Source: a virus
Strand: one strand, 5' to 3'
Virus record (IMG/VR): IMGVR_UViG_3300017751_000228
Location: 1 to 24,126 of that record
DNA length: 24,126 bases
Shown here: one piece after another, positions 15,613 to 22,817 of the stretch
How positions within the stretch are numbered: the stretch's first letter is position 1
Layout of the letters: every line of letters begins with the position of its first letter
Notes under the pieces: model-generated
Databases searched by the model: none
What the model was told of the DNA's origin: nothing
Seen by the model: only the letters and a program-made list of their open reading frames with translations
Translations under genes and position numbers: made by a program

Positions 15613-18600
15613 CTAGTAATCTTCAAATCTTATTATAAACCCTCTAGTTGATTCTTCTTCGTGTATATTGTATCCGTGAGTAGCTTTTGTATTAGTTCTA
15701 CTTGTAATTCCTTTTTCTGCATCTCTAATTGCAGCACCAAAGAATGCAGCATCAGTAAAAAAATCTAAGTTATTCTTAGGTAAATTATCTCCTAACATTT
15801 CTGCAGGTGTAGCTCTTAAATATCTGATTTCATTACTATTTAATCTTCCTTTGTTATGTTGACCATCAGCAATACCATAAACACGTTTTTTATCTGCTGC
15901 AATGTTTTCACCTTTTCTAGATACTCTTAATTGTCCAGTATCACCATCTTCAATAAACACTACATTCTGTCCTCTATTCGCTGTAACGTTTTGTACTTTT
16001 CCTCCGCCAGTAGCTTGTAAACTTATACCTTTTTTATTTAACTTACCACCTTTTATACCAGCTCTTAATGTCATTTGAGCTGTAGGTAATGATGGGTCTG
16101 TATAAGTTAATTCAATAATGTTTTTACCTTTAAATTCTACATTTGTAGGATTAATTTTTTTAATTGCAGATTTACCTGCTTTTGAACCTATAGGAGTAAC
16201 ACTGCTTGAATGTACTTCTACTACATATTTTCCAAGTCCTCTAGTGTCTGCTAACGCTGCTTGTGATTTATCTATTTTAAAACTTAAGTTAGTCATACCT
16301 TTGCTACCTTTAGTAGGCATTCTTGCAGCACCGGCAGCAGTTTCACTTTGTCTAGATACAGATTTAATTTTTCTACTTGTTCCACTAACCATAACTGGTT
16401 GAAAGTAATCGCCACCTATTTGTTTTGCAGTTTCTCGTTCAATTAATTCTTGAGTAATTTTTGTTCTTTGACCCATTATGGATCCTTTTAATGTGTCTTG
16501 CTCAAATCCCATTCTTGTGTGTAGTAGCAAATCCTGTTTTCCATATAAACTTGTTTTAGTAGGATTATTTCTATCTTTATCTTCTGCAACACCAAATAAC
16601 CTTTTTTTAATTTTATGGATTCTTTGATCTATTTCTCCACCTTCTGGTCGTCTATCTTTAACTTTTCTAGTCTTACTACCAGAAAGTAATGCTTTTACAT
16701 TATCTTCTGTATAAGTTCTACCGTTATCTATATAAGGTCTTGTATATGTGGCACCTTTATCTTTAATACCTAGAACTATTTTACCGTCATATTCTGTGTA
16801 GTTTCCTTGAGCTTGTAGTTGTTTTATGTAACCATATTTTGCATCACTTCCTACACTTGAAACTGCTGCTGTTGAGTTCATTCCTTTTAATTCCTTTTTA
16901 GCTTTTTCTAATACTCTTAATTCATTTTCTAGTTTTTTAATTTCAGCTTTTATTGTAATTAATTCAGGTTCATTTGCATATGCAACATCCGCGTGTACTC
17001 TACCAGTTTTATCTATAGAAAGCTTATTAATTTTACCTGTAGCAAAGTTTTGTTTCATTACTCGTTCAGTAGCTTCCATATTTATTTCTTTAATTTGAGA
17101 AGGTGTTAAATTTTGTTCTATGTTTTCTCTAATTTTACTTGTATGACTTGCATTACCTCTAATACCTGCATTTGTGTCAGTTTTTAAAATGCTTCCTGTT
17201 TTTGTATTTATATCAAAATGTTCTATAAATCGATCTACATCTTTTATAGTTGCATTTTGTATTTTATTTCCATTAAATTTAAAAGCTATAATTCCTTTCT
17301 CTCTAGCATCTTTTAACAAAGCTCTAGTACTTTCATCTAGCTTTATTTCTCCTAAATCAAATACTTGTTCTCTTCTAATTTTTACTTTTGAAGGTTCTAA
17401 AACTGATGATTTATATCTATTATTTTGACCTACTAAATATCTAGATTTACTTCTATCTTTAGCTTTCAACTCTCGCATATCTGCAATAATTCTTACTTGT
17501 GTTCCTGTTGATTGTACACCTATATTTTGTTTGGATTTTATAGTTCGTTTAGAACCTTTAACAGTTCTAGTTTTATTTTTACCACCTTTTTTTCTACGCT
17601 TATATTCTGCTGTTTGAAATGTTGTTTTTACATCTGCTAATCTACCACCATATAAATATTCCATAGTTGCTTCAGCACCAGCTTCAATACCTTCTTCATA
17701 CGCCAGACCAAGTTTGCTTGTCATTTCCATACCATCTTGACCTTCATATCGACTGCTAACTTTTTTAGTACGTCTTTTATTTTTTCCAATTTCTTCATCT
17801 TTCTTAGCTCTCTCACCACTATCTTTAAGCCAAATTTTATGCATTGTTTTTTCTCTAGCATTAAAAGTTGTTTTAACCATTTCCTTACCAGATAATCTAC
17901 CCATTCCTACAGGGTCTATAATTTGTGCAACTTTTTTGATTACAGGTCTATAAAGTTTAGCTACAGACTCAACTGCTTTAGTAGCGAAAAATGTTGGTGC
18001 ATAAAATGCATCATTTTGACCAGTTTGAGGATTAAATAAAATACCTCCATATTGAGCTATCCAAACATAAGGAGCTTTATCTGCAACATTAGTTGTAGGA
18101 TTACTACCACCTACTGAAACTCTCCATTCTCCTAAAACACCTTTTCTTGGATTTATTACAGGATCTCTCATAAAAACAGAGTCAGCTAAGTTGTTTGGAC
18201 CAAATTGAACAATTTTGTTATTTATGTTCATAGTAAATTCAGTTCTTGGAGCAGTAGCTTTTAATGCAACTAATAAACTTCTATGTATCATTTGAAAGAC
18301 ATTTCCTTCTCCCTTTACGCTAAACAATTGTTGTTTTATATTATTTGTTGCTTTAGGACCGAAGATTTCCAATATTCCACCTTTTTTTAATTTAGTGTGG
18401 AACCTTTTATTCATATAGCTACCAACTCTTGCTCGAACAAAACGTAAGGCAATGTTGTTAGTTGCTGGTAATACTGCGTTTACGGCTAAACCACCAGCTT
18501 TACCTAGAGCACGATTAATTACACGTTGTTTTACTTTTCCATTTGCTAGAGCATTAATATCTCGAACAGCTCTGTTAGCTGAAAGTATATTAGCTCTTTG

Positions 18601-18756
18601 CCTTCTAACATTACCTAATCTCTTAGGTGCCAAAGATATAGCAAAACCCGCAGTTCTAGATAATGTTCTAACTAATGAAGATACTTTATTAGCTCTAGAA
18701 TAACCTGTAAGGTCTCTATCTGGATTGTCCGTTACCGGTAAGCCACCTAAACCCAT
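15613..18756 (-). CDS. Giant basic protein with embedded gp10-like neck domain
   Basis: The protein is 1047 aa. It sits between head closure and tail terminator, the slot where an HK97 gp10-like neck protein of roughly 130-170 aa normally lies. Residues about 155-282 (LKATAPRTEFTM, DSVFMRDPVI, WRVSVGG, KAPYVWIAQYGGILF, FYAPTFFATKAVESV) keep the gp10-like order: protein core with an A-P-R-T motif, beta strands, then a Y-x-x-x-QYGG turn. The N-terminal 150 residues are rich in Arg/Ala helices. From residue 285 onward the sequence is extremely Lys/Arg-rich (KKDEEIGKNKRRTKK; KRRKKGGKNKTR) with a helix/coiled coil at about 597-625, and no recognised domain. No transmembrane segment, signal peptide or catalytic motif was seen. 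The extension may bind DNA or be ejected; function unknown. The frame is a single unbroken ORF. Confidence 0.75.
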   Translation of the reverse strand: MGLGGLPVTDNPDRDLTGYSRANKVSSLVRTLSRTAGFAISLAPKRLGNVRRQRANILSANRAVRDINALANGKVKQRVINRALGKAGGLAVNAVLPATNNIALRFVRARVGSYMNKRFHTKLKKGGILEIFGPKATNNIKQQLFSVKGEGNVFQMIHRSLLVALKATAPRTEFTMNINNKIVQFGPNNLADSVFMRDPVINPRKGVLGEWRVSVGGSNPTTNVADKAPYVWIAQYGGILFNPQTGQNDAFYAPTFFATKAVESVAKLYRPVIKKVAQIIDPVGMGRLSGKEMVKTTFNAREKTMHKIWLKDSGERAKKDEEIGKNKRRTKKVSSRYEGQDGMEMTSKLGLAYEEGIEAGAEATMEYLYGGRLADVKTTFQTAEYKRRKKGGKNKTRTVKGSKRTIKSKQNIGVQSTGTQVRIIADMRELKAKDRSKSRYLVGQNNRYKSSVLEPSKVKIRREQVFDLGEIKLDESTRALLKDAREKGIIAFKFNGNKIQNATIKDVDRFIEHFDINTKTGSILKTDTNAGIRGNASHTSKIRENIEQNLTPSQIKEINMEATERVMKQNFATGKINKLSIDKTGRVHADVAYANEPELITIKAEIKKLENELRVLEKAKKELKGMNSTAAVSSVGSDAKYGYIKQLQAQGNYTEYDGKIVLGIKDKGATYTRPYIDNGRTYTEDNVKALLSGSKTRKVKDRRPEGGEIDQRIHKIKKRLFGVAEDKDRNNPTKTSLYGKQDLLLHTRMGFEQDTLKGSIMGQRTKITQELIERETAKQIGGDYFQPVMVSGTSRKIKSVSRQSETAAGAARMPTKGSKGMTNLSFKIDKSQAALADTRGLGKYVVEVHSSSVTPIGSKAGKSAIKKINPTNVEFKGKNIIELTYTDPSLPTAQMTLRAGIKGGKLNKKGISLQATGGGKVQNVTANRGQNVVFIEDGDTGQLRVSRKGENIAADKKRVYGIADGQHNKGRLNSNEIRYLRATPAEMLGDNLPKNNLDFFTDAAFFGAAIRDAEKGITSRTNTKATHGYNIHEEESTRGFIIRFEDY

Positions 18757-18758
18757 AG

Positions 18759-19094
18759 TTATTCTCTATAAAGGCAGTCTATAATTGTATAGCAAAGTTC
18801 TCCTTTTGCATCTGTTCTACTATTGACACCAGAAATTTCATAATACTTTGTGCCTTCCTTGATTCTGTCATTAGCCTTTACGTTTACAGTGTCATCGAAA
18901 TAAATAGTGATAGATTCTACTATTGTATTTCTACCGTCTCTATCTTCTGCGGTACCGTTGCTAATTATTCTACATTTAACATCTGCTTGATTGGATGTCC
19001 AATCTGAAGTTAAGTTACCTCTATCATCTACACCAGAAGCTGCGTGTCTTTCTATTGTTACTGTGCTGTGAAATAAGTTGTCATTGAGTGCCAT
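18759..19094 (-). CDS. Head closure / head-tail adaptor protein
   Basis: The protein is 111 aa. The pattern LFHSTVTIERHAASGVDDRGN, then the Trp-containing turn (DWTSNQADVKCRII), NTIVESITIYFDDTVNVKANDRI and YYEISGVNSRTDAKGELCYTI matches the small beta-barrel phage head-tail joining family (SPP1 gp16 / HK97 gp9-like). In these, short strands surround a VxxxDRI turn that reads as VKANDRIKEG here. It should plug the connector after DNA packaging. No Shine-Dalgarno is visible; instead a TATGAT hexamer ends 6 nt before ATG (19101-19106), so a leaderless start is possible. It precedes the giant neck protein by two bases. Confidence 0.78.
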   Translation of the reverse strand: MALNDNLFHSTVTIERHAASGVDDRGNLTSDWTSNQADVKCRIISNGTAEDRDGRNTIVESITIYFDDTVNVKANDRIKEGTKYYEISGVNSRTDAKGELCYTIIDCLYRE

Positions 19095-19100
19095 ATAAGT

Positions 19101-19106
19101 ATCATA
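19101..19106 (-). promoter_or_regulatory. Possible -10 box for leaderless head-closure transcript
   Basis: TATGAT lies 6 nt before the ATG of the head-closure gene, the same distance as at the HNH gene, and no Shine-Dalgarno is visible. No good -35 was seen. Confidence 0.25.
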
Positions 19107-19124
19107 GCTTATATACCTAACCGA

Positions 19125-19457
19125 TTAGAAGAAATCGTCTATGAAGATAGGTCCATATTCCCCATAAGATACAGAATAGATACTGTGACCATAAAAATCT
19201 AAAGCCATTTGCCAAGCTTGATCATTTTTGCCCATACCAGTAGTTTCTTCATCTTCCCAATCAATACTTTTGTCGTCTATATATTCACTAAATAAATTGT
19301 TAACAATAATTGCTGATGAATAAGCAACACACTCACCTAATTTAGGAACAGCTGCAACACCTAGTATTGCGTTATCGTGTCCATCTAGCATTTCTGCTTC
19401 AGGATTAGCATCCTGTATATATCTAATTACTTCTTGTATCTTCTGTTCCTGATTCAT
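19125..19457 (-). CDS. Conserved phage protein of unknown function (110 aa)
   Basis: The central motif DGHDNAILGVAAVPKLGECVAYSS (residues about 25-48) is like the D-G-x-D-x-AILG-V-A ... V-A-Y-S pattern found in short phage proteins of unknown function that often sit among accessory genes. The N-terminal helix, QKIQEVIRYIQDANPEA, and the acidic C-terminus with YGPIFIDDFF complete it. It overlaps the end of the HNH gene by 35 nt and starts after AAGGAAAG. Family resemblance is from memory and was not checked against a database. It is not a known virion component in neck clusters, and with the HNH gene it looks like an accessory insertion. Confidence 0.65.
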   Translation of the reverse strand: MNQEQKIQEVIRYIQDANPEAEMLDGHDNAILGVAAVPKLGECVAYSSAIIVNNLFSEYIDDKSIDWEDEETTGMGKNDQAWQMALDFYGHSIYSVSYGEYGPIFIDDFF

Positions 19458-19728
19458 TCCACTTTCCTTTCAAGTAAGCAGTTAGCAACATTCTTATAGC
19501 ATAAGAGCTGCCCTGTTGTTTGCGACCATCATAAATATCGTGATGTGTCATACATAAGACAGCAACGTTTTCAGGATCATACTTTCTACCTTCATTGCCA
19601 CCCATACCTTTGCCGTGTATGTGTGCAAGTTGTAGTTGAGACCTTGAATTACAATCAGCCCATTCACATTGATTCTTTGCTCTAATAAAAGCGAACAATC
19701 TAAGCTTTGTCATTCTGTCATCTGCCAT
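19423..19728 (-). CDS. HNH endonuclease
   Basis: The protein is 101 aa. Visible HNH features: C21 and C26 (CEWADC), LAHIHGKGMGG (H36, H38), DPENVAVLC (N54, C59), then THHDIYDG (H62, H63). The Cys pairs and His would hold zinc, and the His-Asn-His set forms the beta-beta-alpha nuclease fold. Similar small HNH proteins occur near terminase genes and aid packaging, or act as mobile homing enzymes. This one is far from the packaging genes and is flanked by a terminator and a second accessory gene, which fits a mobile element better. No Shine-Dalgarno precedes the ATG; TATACT (19735-19740) ends 6 nt upstream, so a leaderless transcript from a local promoter is possible. Confidence 0.88.
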   Translation of the reverse strand: MADDRMTKLRLFAFIRAKNQCEWADCNSRSQLQLAHIHGKGMGGNEGRKYDPENVAVLCMTHHDIYDGRKQQGSSYAIRMLLTAYLKGKWNESGTEDTRSN

Positions 19729-19734
19729 AAAATA

Positions 19735-19740
19735 AGTATA
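19735..19740 (-). promoter_or_regulatory. Possible -10 box for leaderless HNH transcript
   Basis: TATACT sits 6 nt before the HNH ATG, right after a terminator. Spacing would place +1 at or near the A of ATG. A convincing -35 was not found, so this is tentative. Confidence 0.3.
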
Positions 19741-19753
19741 GGCACATAATGCA

Positions 19754-19781
19754 AAAAGCCGGGTTTTTACACCCAGCTTTT
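19754..19781 (-). terminator. Rho-independent terminator after zinc-ribbon gene
   Basis: On the minus strand AAAAGCTGGGT (19771-19781) pairs with ACCCGGCTTTT (19754-19764), 11 bp with one U-G, loop GTAAAA, then a U-run reaching 19753. It ends the transcript of the gene finishing at 19893. On the plus strand the same sequence is less strong but could also terminate. Confidence 0.7.
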
Positions 19782-19892
19782 AAGCAATCAATTAAGGAGG
19801 CTACTTATGTTCTTGAAGGTAACGGTTAATTACCTGAGATCATTTATAACCAGTTCTTATTTTACCTTATGTGTTAGCTATATACAAAACTA

Positions 19893-20534
19893 TTAAGAAG
19901 TTTTTTCTCTATTTGATTTTCTATGACACAATGAACAAATAGATTCTCTTTTATTCTTTTCTCTTTTAGATTTATTAAATTTGTTTAATGGTTTTTCTTT
20001 TTGACAAACTAAACAAACTTTACTATTTTCATCTGATTTAAGAGTTTCTTTATATTGATGAGTTTGATCTCTAAGACCTATTAGGCAATCTTTGCAATAT
20101 AAAGTATAACCACTTTTATATTTTTGAGATTTTTCAAAATTATTAACGTCTTTTTCTTCTCCGCATTCTAAACATTTTTTCCAAGTAGGATTCCAAGATA
20201 ATTTATCAGATTCTTCTTTTGCTTTGTTTACTCTCTCTACAAGCTCTGGATTATCTTTCATCCAAGCCTTAAATCTTTCATATCCTATAGGAAGTTCTTC
20301 ATAAGTTTTTGAAGTAGTTAAAGAGCCCTTTCCTTCAGCAATTCGGTCTAAAACTATTTGTGCTATTTCTGAATTGTAAGCTGATCTAGGCGCAATACCT
20401 GCTTGTTCTCTTAGTTGCCTAACTCTTTCATCTGAAACGCCCCACTCTTGAGCCCATAAAGATAACTTTTTATGGGGATCGTTTAAAAATAAATCTCTAG
20501 CTTCTTCTACTGTTGGCGCTATTCTATTTGGCAT
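19893..20534 (-). CDS. Helix-turn-helix / double zinc-ribbon protein
   Basis: The protein is 213 aa. Residues about 24-48 (LSLWAQEWGVSDERVRQLREQ) look like a helix-turn-helix. Then come two zinc ribbons with identical spacing, CX2C-X22-CX2C: C121, C124, C147, C150 and C174, C177, C200, C203, offset by 53 residues. The units read CLECGEEKDVNNFEKSQ...YCKDC and CLVCQKEKPLNKFNKSK...ICSLC, a ribbon type often found in front of HNH nuclease domains. No HNH motif is present in this protein, but a separate HNH gene follows after a terminator. The C-terminal end is Lys/Arg-rich. It starts after AGGAGG. A DNA-binding role is likely; whether it regulates, guides a nuclease, or derives from a broken homing enzyme is open. 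Confidence 0.7.
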   Translation of the reverse strand: MPNRIAPTVEEARDLFLNDPHKKLSLWAQEWGVSDERVRQLREQAGIAPRSAYNSEIAQIVLDRIAEGKGSLTTSKTYEELPIGYERFKAWMKDNPELVERVNKAKEESDKLSWNPTWKKCLECGEEKDVNNFEKSQKYKSGYTLYCKDCLIGLRDQTHQYKETLKSDENSKVCLVCQKEKPLNKFNKSKREKNKRESICSLCHRKSNREKTS

Positions 20535-20552
20535 TTTTCCTCCTATTCTTTA

Positions 20553-21200
20553 TTACTCGAAAAATATCCTTTTATAAGGCATAAGAGCTGTTATGTCGAA
20601 AGCACTTAATACTGGTCCTAAAGAAGTTGATAAAGGATCTCCGTAAGACAAACTTAAATCTCCTACACTTTCACTTTGAACATTATAAAAATTACCATCA
20701 TTACCGCTATCTGATTTATGTGATTCTATTTCTGTTTTTTTCTGCAATGAAGATAGCATTAAGTTATTGTTTAATAATCGAGCTACACACCTAGCAGAAG
20801 TAAACCTCATAACTTCAGGAATGGTTTGAAAACCTCCTGCATAAACTACTGTGACATTTTGCATACGAGCATCAGACCATCTAGATTTGGAAGTTTTTAC
20901 TAAATAACCTTCTTCTAAGTAAGCGACATAATCTTTATCGTTTCCTAGAGCTAATGTGAAACCATCTTCAACTACTGAAGTAATTGAAACGACAGGAACT
21001 ACTTTTAAAAATAAATGAGTTCTTTCTTTGCCATCAAAGTTTTCTGTAATTGATGAATTATATTCTGGGTCAAACCCTAGAAATCTTTTGATAGCTGAAT
21101 CAACATATGGAATATAGACATTTGTAATGTCTGATTCTAATGTTGATGAATAATCAATTTGAATTACTGATTCTACATCAGACACACTACAAAGAGCCAT
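20553..21200 (-). CDS. Head-tail connector (gp6-like adaptor)
   Basis: The protein is 215 aa. The N-terminal helices (VSDVESVIQIDYSSTLESDITNVYIPYVDSAIKRFLGFD) with the later LFLKVVPVVSITSVVEDG hairpin and a PEVMRFTSARCVARLLNN helix match the connector proteins that bind below the portal (HK97 gp6 / phage gp15-like). These typically start with a four-helix region followed by a KxxPVxSVTSV-type beta motif. It has a strong Shine-Dalgarno, AAGGAG, 5 nt before the ATG. It lies one small gene after the capsid gene, as expected. The C-terminal 60 residues, with GDLSLSYGDPLS, are the usual variable end. A ring of this protein would extend the portal channel. Confidence 0.75.
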   Translation of the reverse strand: MALCSVSDVESVIQIDYSSTLESDITNVYIPYVDSAIKRFLGFDPEYNSSITENFDGKERTHLFLKVVPVVSITSVVEDGFTLALGNDKDYVAYLEEGYLVKTSKSRWSDARMQNVTVVYAGGFQTIPEVMRFTSARCVARLLNNNLMLSSLQKKTEIESHKSDSGNDGNFYNVQSESVGDLSLSYGDPLSTSLGPVLSAFDITALMPYKRIFFE

Positions 21201-21209
21201 TGAGACTCC

Positions 21210-21446
21210 TTACTTGTCTTCTGTGTCTTTTGGCTTTACAGCCTTGTTTTCTATTGACTTTTTGGGAGCATCTTTTTTAGACTCAGCTTTTTTACCCCAG
21301 CCTTGCTCTTTTAACCACTCAGTAGGATATTCTCTACCCTTGTGTGCAATTAAATCAGCTTGGCTTACTGGCAAGTCTGCTGGATCGCCTTCCCAGATTT
21401 TACCGTCTGGAAGCTTCCAAATATTTTTTTCTACTACTGTGAACAT
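21210..21446 (-). CDS. Small Lys-rich head-region protein (78 aa)
   Basis: No family recognised. The front half (MFTVVEKNIWKLPDGKIWEGDPADLPVSQADLIAHKG, REYPTEWLKEQGWG) is a compact mixed sequence. The last 25 residues are repeated charged Lys/Glu/Asp (KKAESKKDAPKKSIENKAVKPKDTEDK), probably disordered. It sits between the capsid gene and the head-tail connector, after a hairpin that may reduce transcript flow. A GAGG motif about 12 nt upstream of ATG is a weak ribosome binding site. It may be a capsid decoration or head-assembly protein, judged only from position. Confidence 0.6.
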   Translation of the reverse strand: MFTVVEKNIWKLPDGKIWEGDPADLPVSQADLIAHKGREYPTEWLKEQGWGKKAESKKDAPKKSIENKAVKPKDTEDK

Positions 21447-21484
21447 ATCTTTATATTACCTCATATACCTAATTCTTAAATAGT

Positions 21485-21510
21485 AAAGCGGTAGATAAAT
21501 CTACCGCTTT
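21485..21510 (-). terminator. Hairpin (likely partial terminator) after capsid gene
   Basis: A perfect 11-bp stem, AAAGCGGTAGA and its reverse complement, closes a 4-nt loop in the gap after the capsid gene stop. The following U-rich stretch (UUUACUAUUU) is short, so partial read-through to the downstream neck genes is likely. Such a hairpin can give capsid more transcript than later genes. Confidence 0.65.
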
Positions 21511-21521
21511 TACTAAAACTG

Positions 21522-21546
21522 ATAACAAACTTTAGACGTTTGTTAT
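21522..21546. repeat. Inverted repeat spanning the capsid stop codon
   Basis: A perfect 9-bp stem: ATAACAAAC (21522-21530) and GTTTGTTAT (21538-21546) with a 7-nt loop holding the capsid stop codon. It directly precedes the terminator-like hairpin at 21485-21510 in the direction of transcription. Confidence 0.7.
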
Positions 21547-22794
21547 TTTACAGAATGCTGTTGCTTTGTAAATAGGGAAACCCATTCTCATTGTTAATCT
21601 GATTGCTAGTTGATTCTTCGCAAAGAAATCACTATGGCTATCAGAAACAGCAAGATCAACACCTTGTCTCATTACTAAATGTGCAGCGTCACCACCACCG
21701 AATTTACCGACTAATGCAGTACCTTCGGCTATTACTGTGGATGGAACAACTTTTAGACCCCAAAGTCTTGGAGCAGCGTCAGCACCAAATCCGCCTGCGA
21801 CTACGAATAAAGGATTCTTAGCTGCAGCACCACTTGTTGTGGTTGCGATATCTGCCACGGATGTGACAATTTGGTACCAATCTGAAGGATGCATCACAAT
21901 AGCGTCTGCTTCTGTGAATGCGCCTTTTCTAATTTCAGTAATGGCTTGGTAAATTTGTCCAAGTCTTGCTAGTTCTCCTGAATAGTTCGAATAGTTAAAT
22001 CCGGGAAGCCCAGATTTATTCAAGATACCTGTCAAGTTTGGAGCTGAACCAGAACCATTAATGATTTGGTCGTCCATATTTAGCTTCATCATTGTTGAGA
22101 GACGAGAGTTTACATAACCTTGTACACCTGCTACATCTGCTAATAATTCATCAGTTACTGGCAAGAATGTTGCCATTTTTCTGATGGATTCTGTTCTCTC
22201 AGTGAACGCTAATGCGCTCTCGTTTGCTGAAGAAATATCTCCAGCTTCTGCGATAGCACCTGAGTTATCTGTGAAAGTTGTTTCTTCAAGATACACATAT
22301 GCATTCTGGTTTGTTTGAATTTGATCAAACAATCCGATAACGCTATCTGGATCTCTTAAAGCAGTTTCTAAGATGCCCGGAGCTCTGAGAGATTCTGGCG
22401 GATAACCAGTTGTGTTCAAAGTTGTTTTAAACTCGTATGGATTAAAATCACCTTTTGAGTCAACACCTTTTACTCCTTGATTCTTGTATGCTTTATAAGC
22501 ATCTGAATCAGTAAGTTGTTCACCAATTGTTTTAAAAGCTTTTGGAGCTTCTGCTGGTGGAACAGGCATTTCGTTTACAGGTTCTTTATCTATTTCAAGA
22601 GCTTTCTCGTTTTTAGCTTTTGATTCTTCGATTTTGAGATCGTCAACCATATCTGCTAAGTCAGTATTTGCTTTCGCAATACTTTCTTTTTGATCAGCAG
22701 TATATTTACCGTTTTCGTCTGCGCCATCGAATATATTCTTAAGCTCTTCACGAGACTTTACAATCTGTTCTTTAAGATTGTCTACTTTACTCAC
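21532..22794 (-). CDS. Major capsid protein (HK97 fold)
   Basis: The protein is 420 aa and starts with GTG after AGGAGATAATA. Residues about 1-90 are helical and charged (VDNLKEQIVKSREELKNIFD, then DQKESIAKANTDLADM), like the delta domain removed by the protease. The shell part follows with typical HK97 signatures: AEAGDISSANESALAFTER, ATFLPVTDELLADVAGVQGYVNSRL, DDQIINGSGSAPNLTGIL, and near the end LVMRQGVDLAVSDSHSDFFAKNQLAIRLTMRMGFPIY. It forms the icosahedral shell. The protease gene lies immediately upstream (24 nt apart). Two hairpins follow its stop. The exact cleavage site cannot be fixed by eye, but a region near residues 90-125 is likely. Confidence 0.93.
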   Translation of the reverse strand: MSKVDNLKEQIVKSREELKNIFDGADENGKYTADQKESIAKANTDLADMVDDLKIEESKAKNEKALEIDKEPVNEMPVPPAEAPKAFKTIGEQLTDSDAYKAYKNQGVKGVDSKGDFNPYEFKTTLNTTGYPPESLRAPGILETALRDPDSVIGLFDQIQTNQNAYVYLEETTFTDNSGAIAEAGDISSANESALAFTERTESIRKMATFLPVTDELLADVAGVQGYVNSRLSTMMKLNMDDQIINGSGSAPNLTGILNKSGLPGFNYSNYSGELARLGQIYQAITEIRKGAFTEADAIVMHPSDWYQIVTSVADIATTTSGAAAKNPLFVVAGGFGADAAPRLWGLKVVPSTVIAEGTALVGKFGGGDAAHLVMRQGVDLAVSDSHSDFFAKNQLAIRLTMRMGFPIYKATAFCKITNV

Positions 22795-22817
22795 TATTAT
22801 CTCCTATGATAAATTAC

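Larger units (their letters stand above)
19729..19892. other. 164-nt gap with terminator, hairpin and SD-like motif
   Basis: This is the longest gap in an otherwise packed block. It holds the minus-strand terminator (19754-19781), a small inverted repeat (AGGTAA at 19817-19822 with TTACCT at 19830-19835), a plus-strand AAGGAGG (19794-19800) in front of a 29-codon plus-strand frame (19807-19896), and a TATACT hexamer near the HNH start. Nothing else was recognised. Confidence 0.6.
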
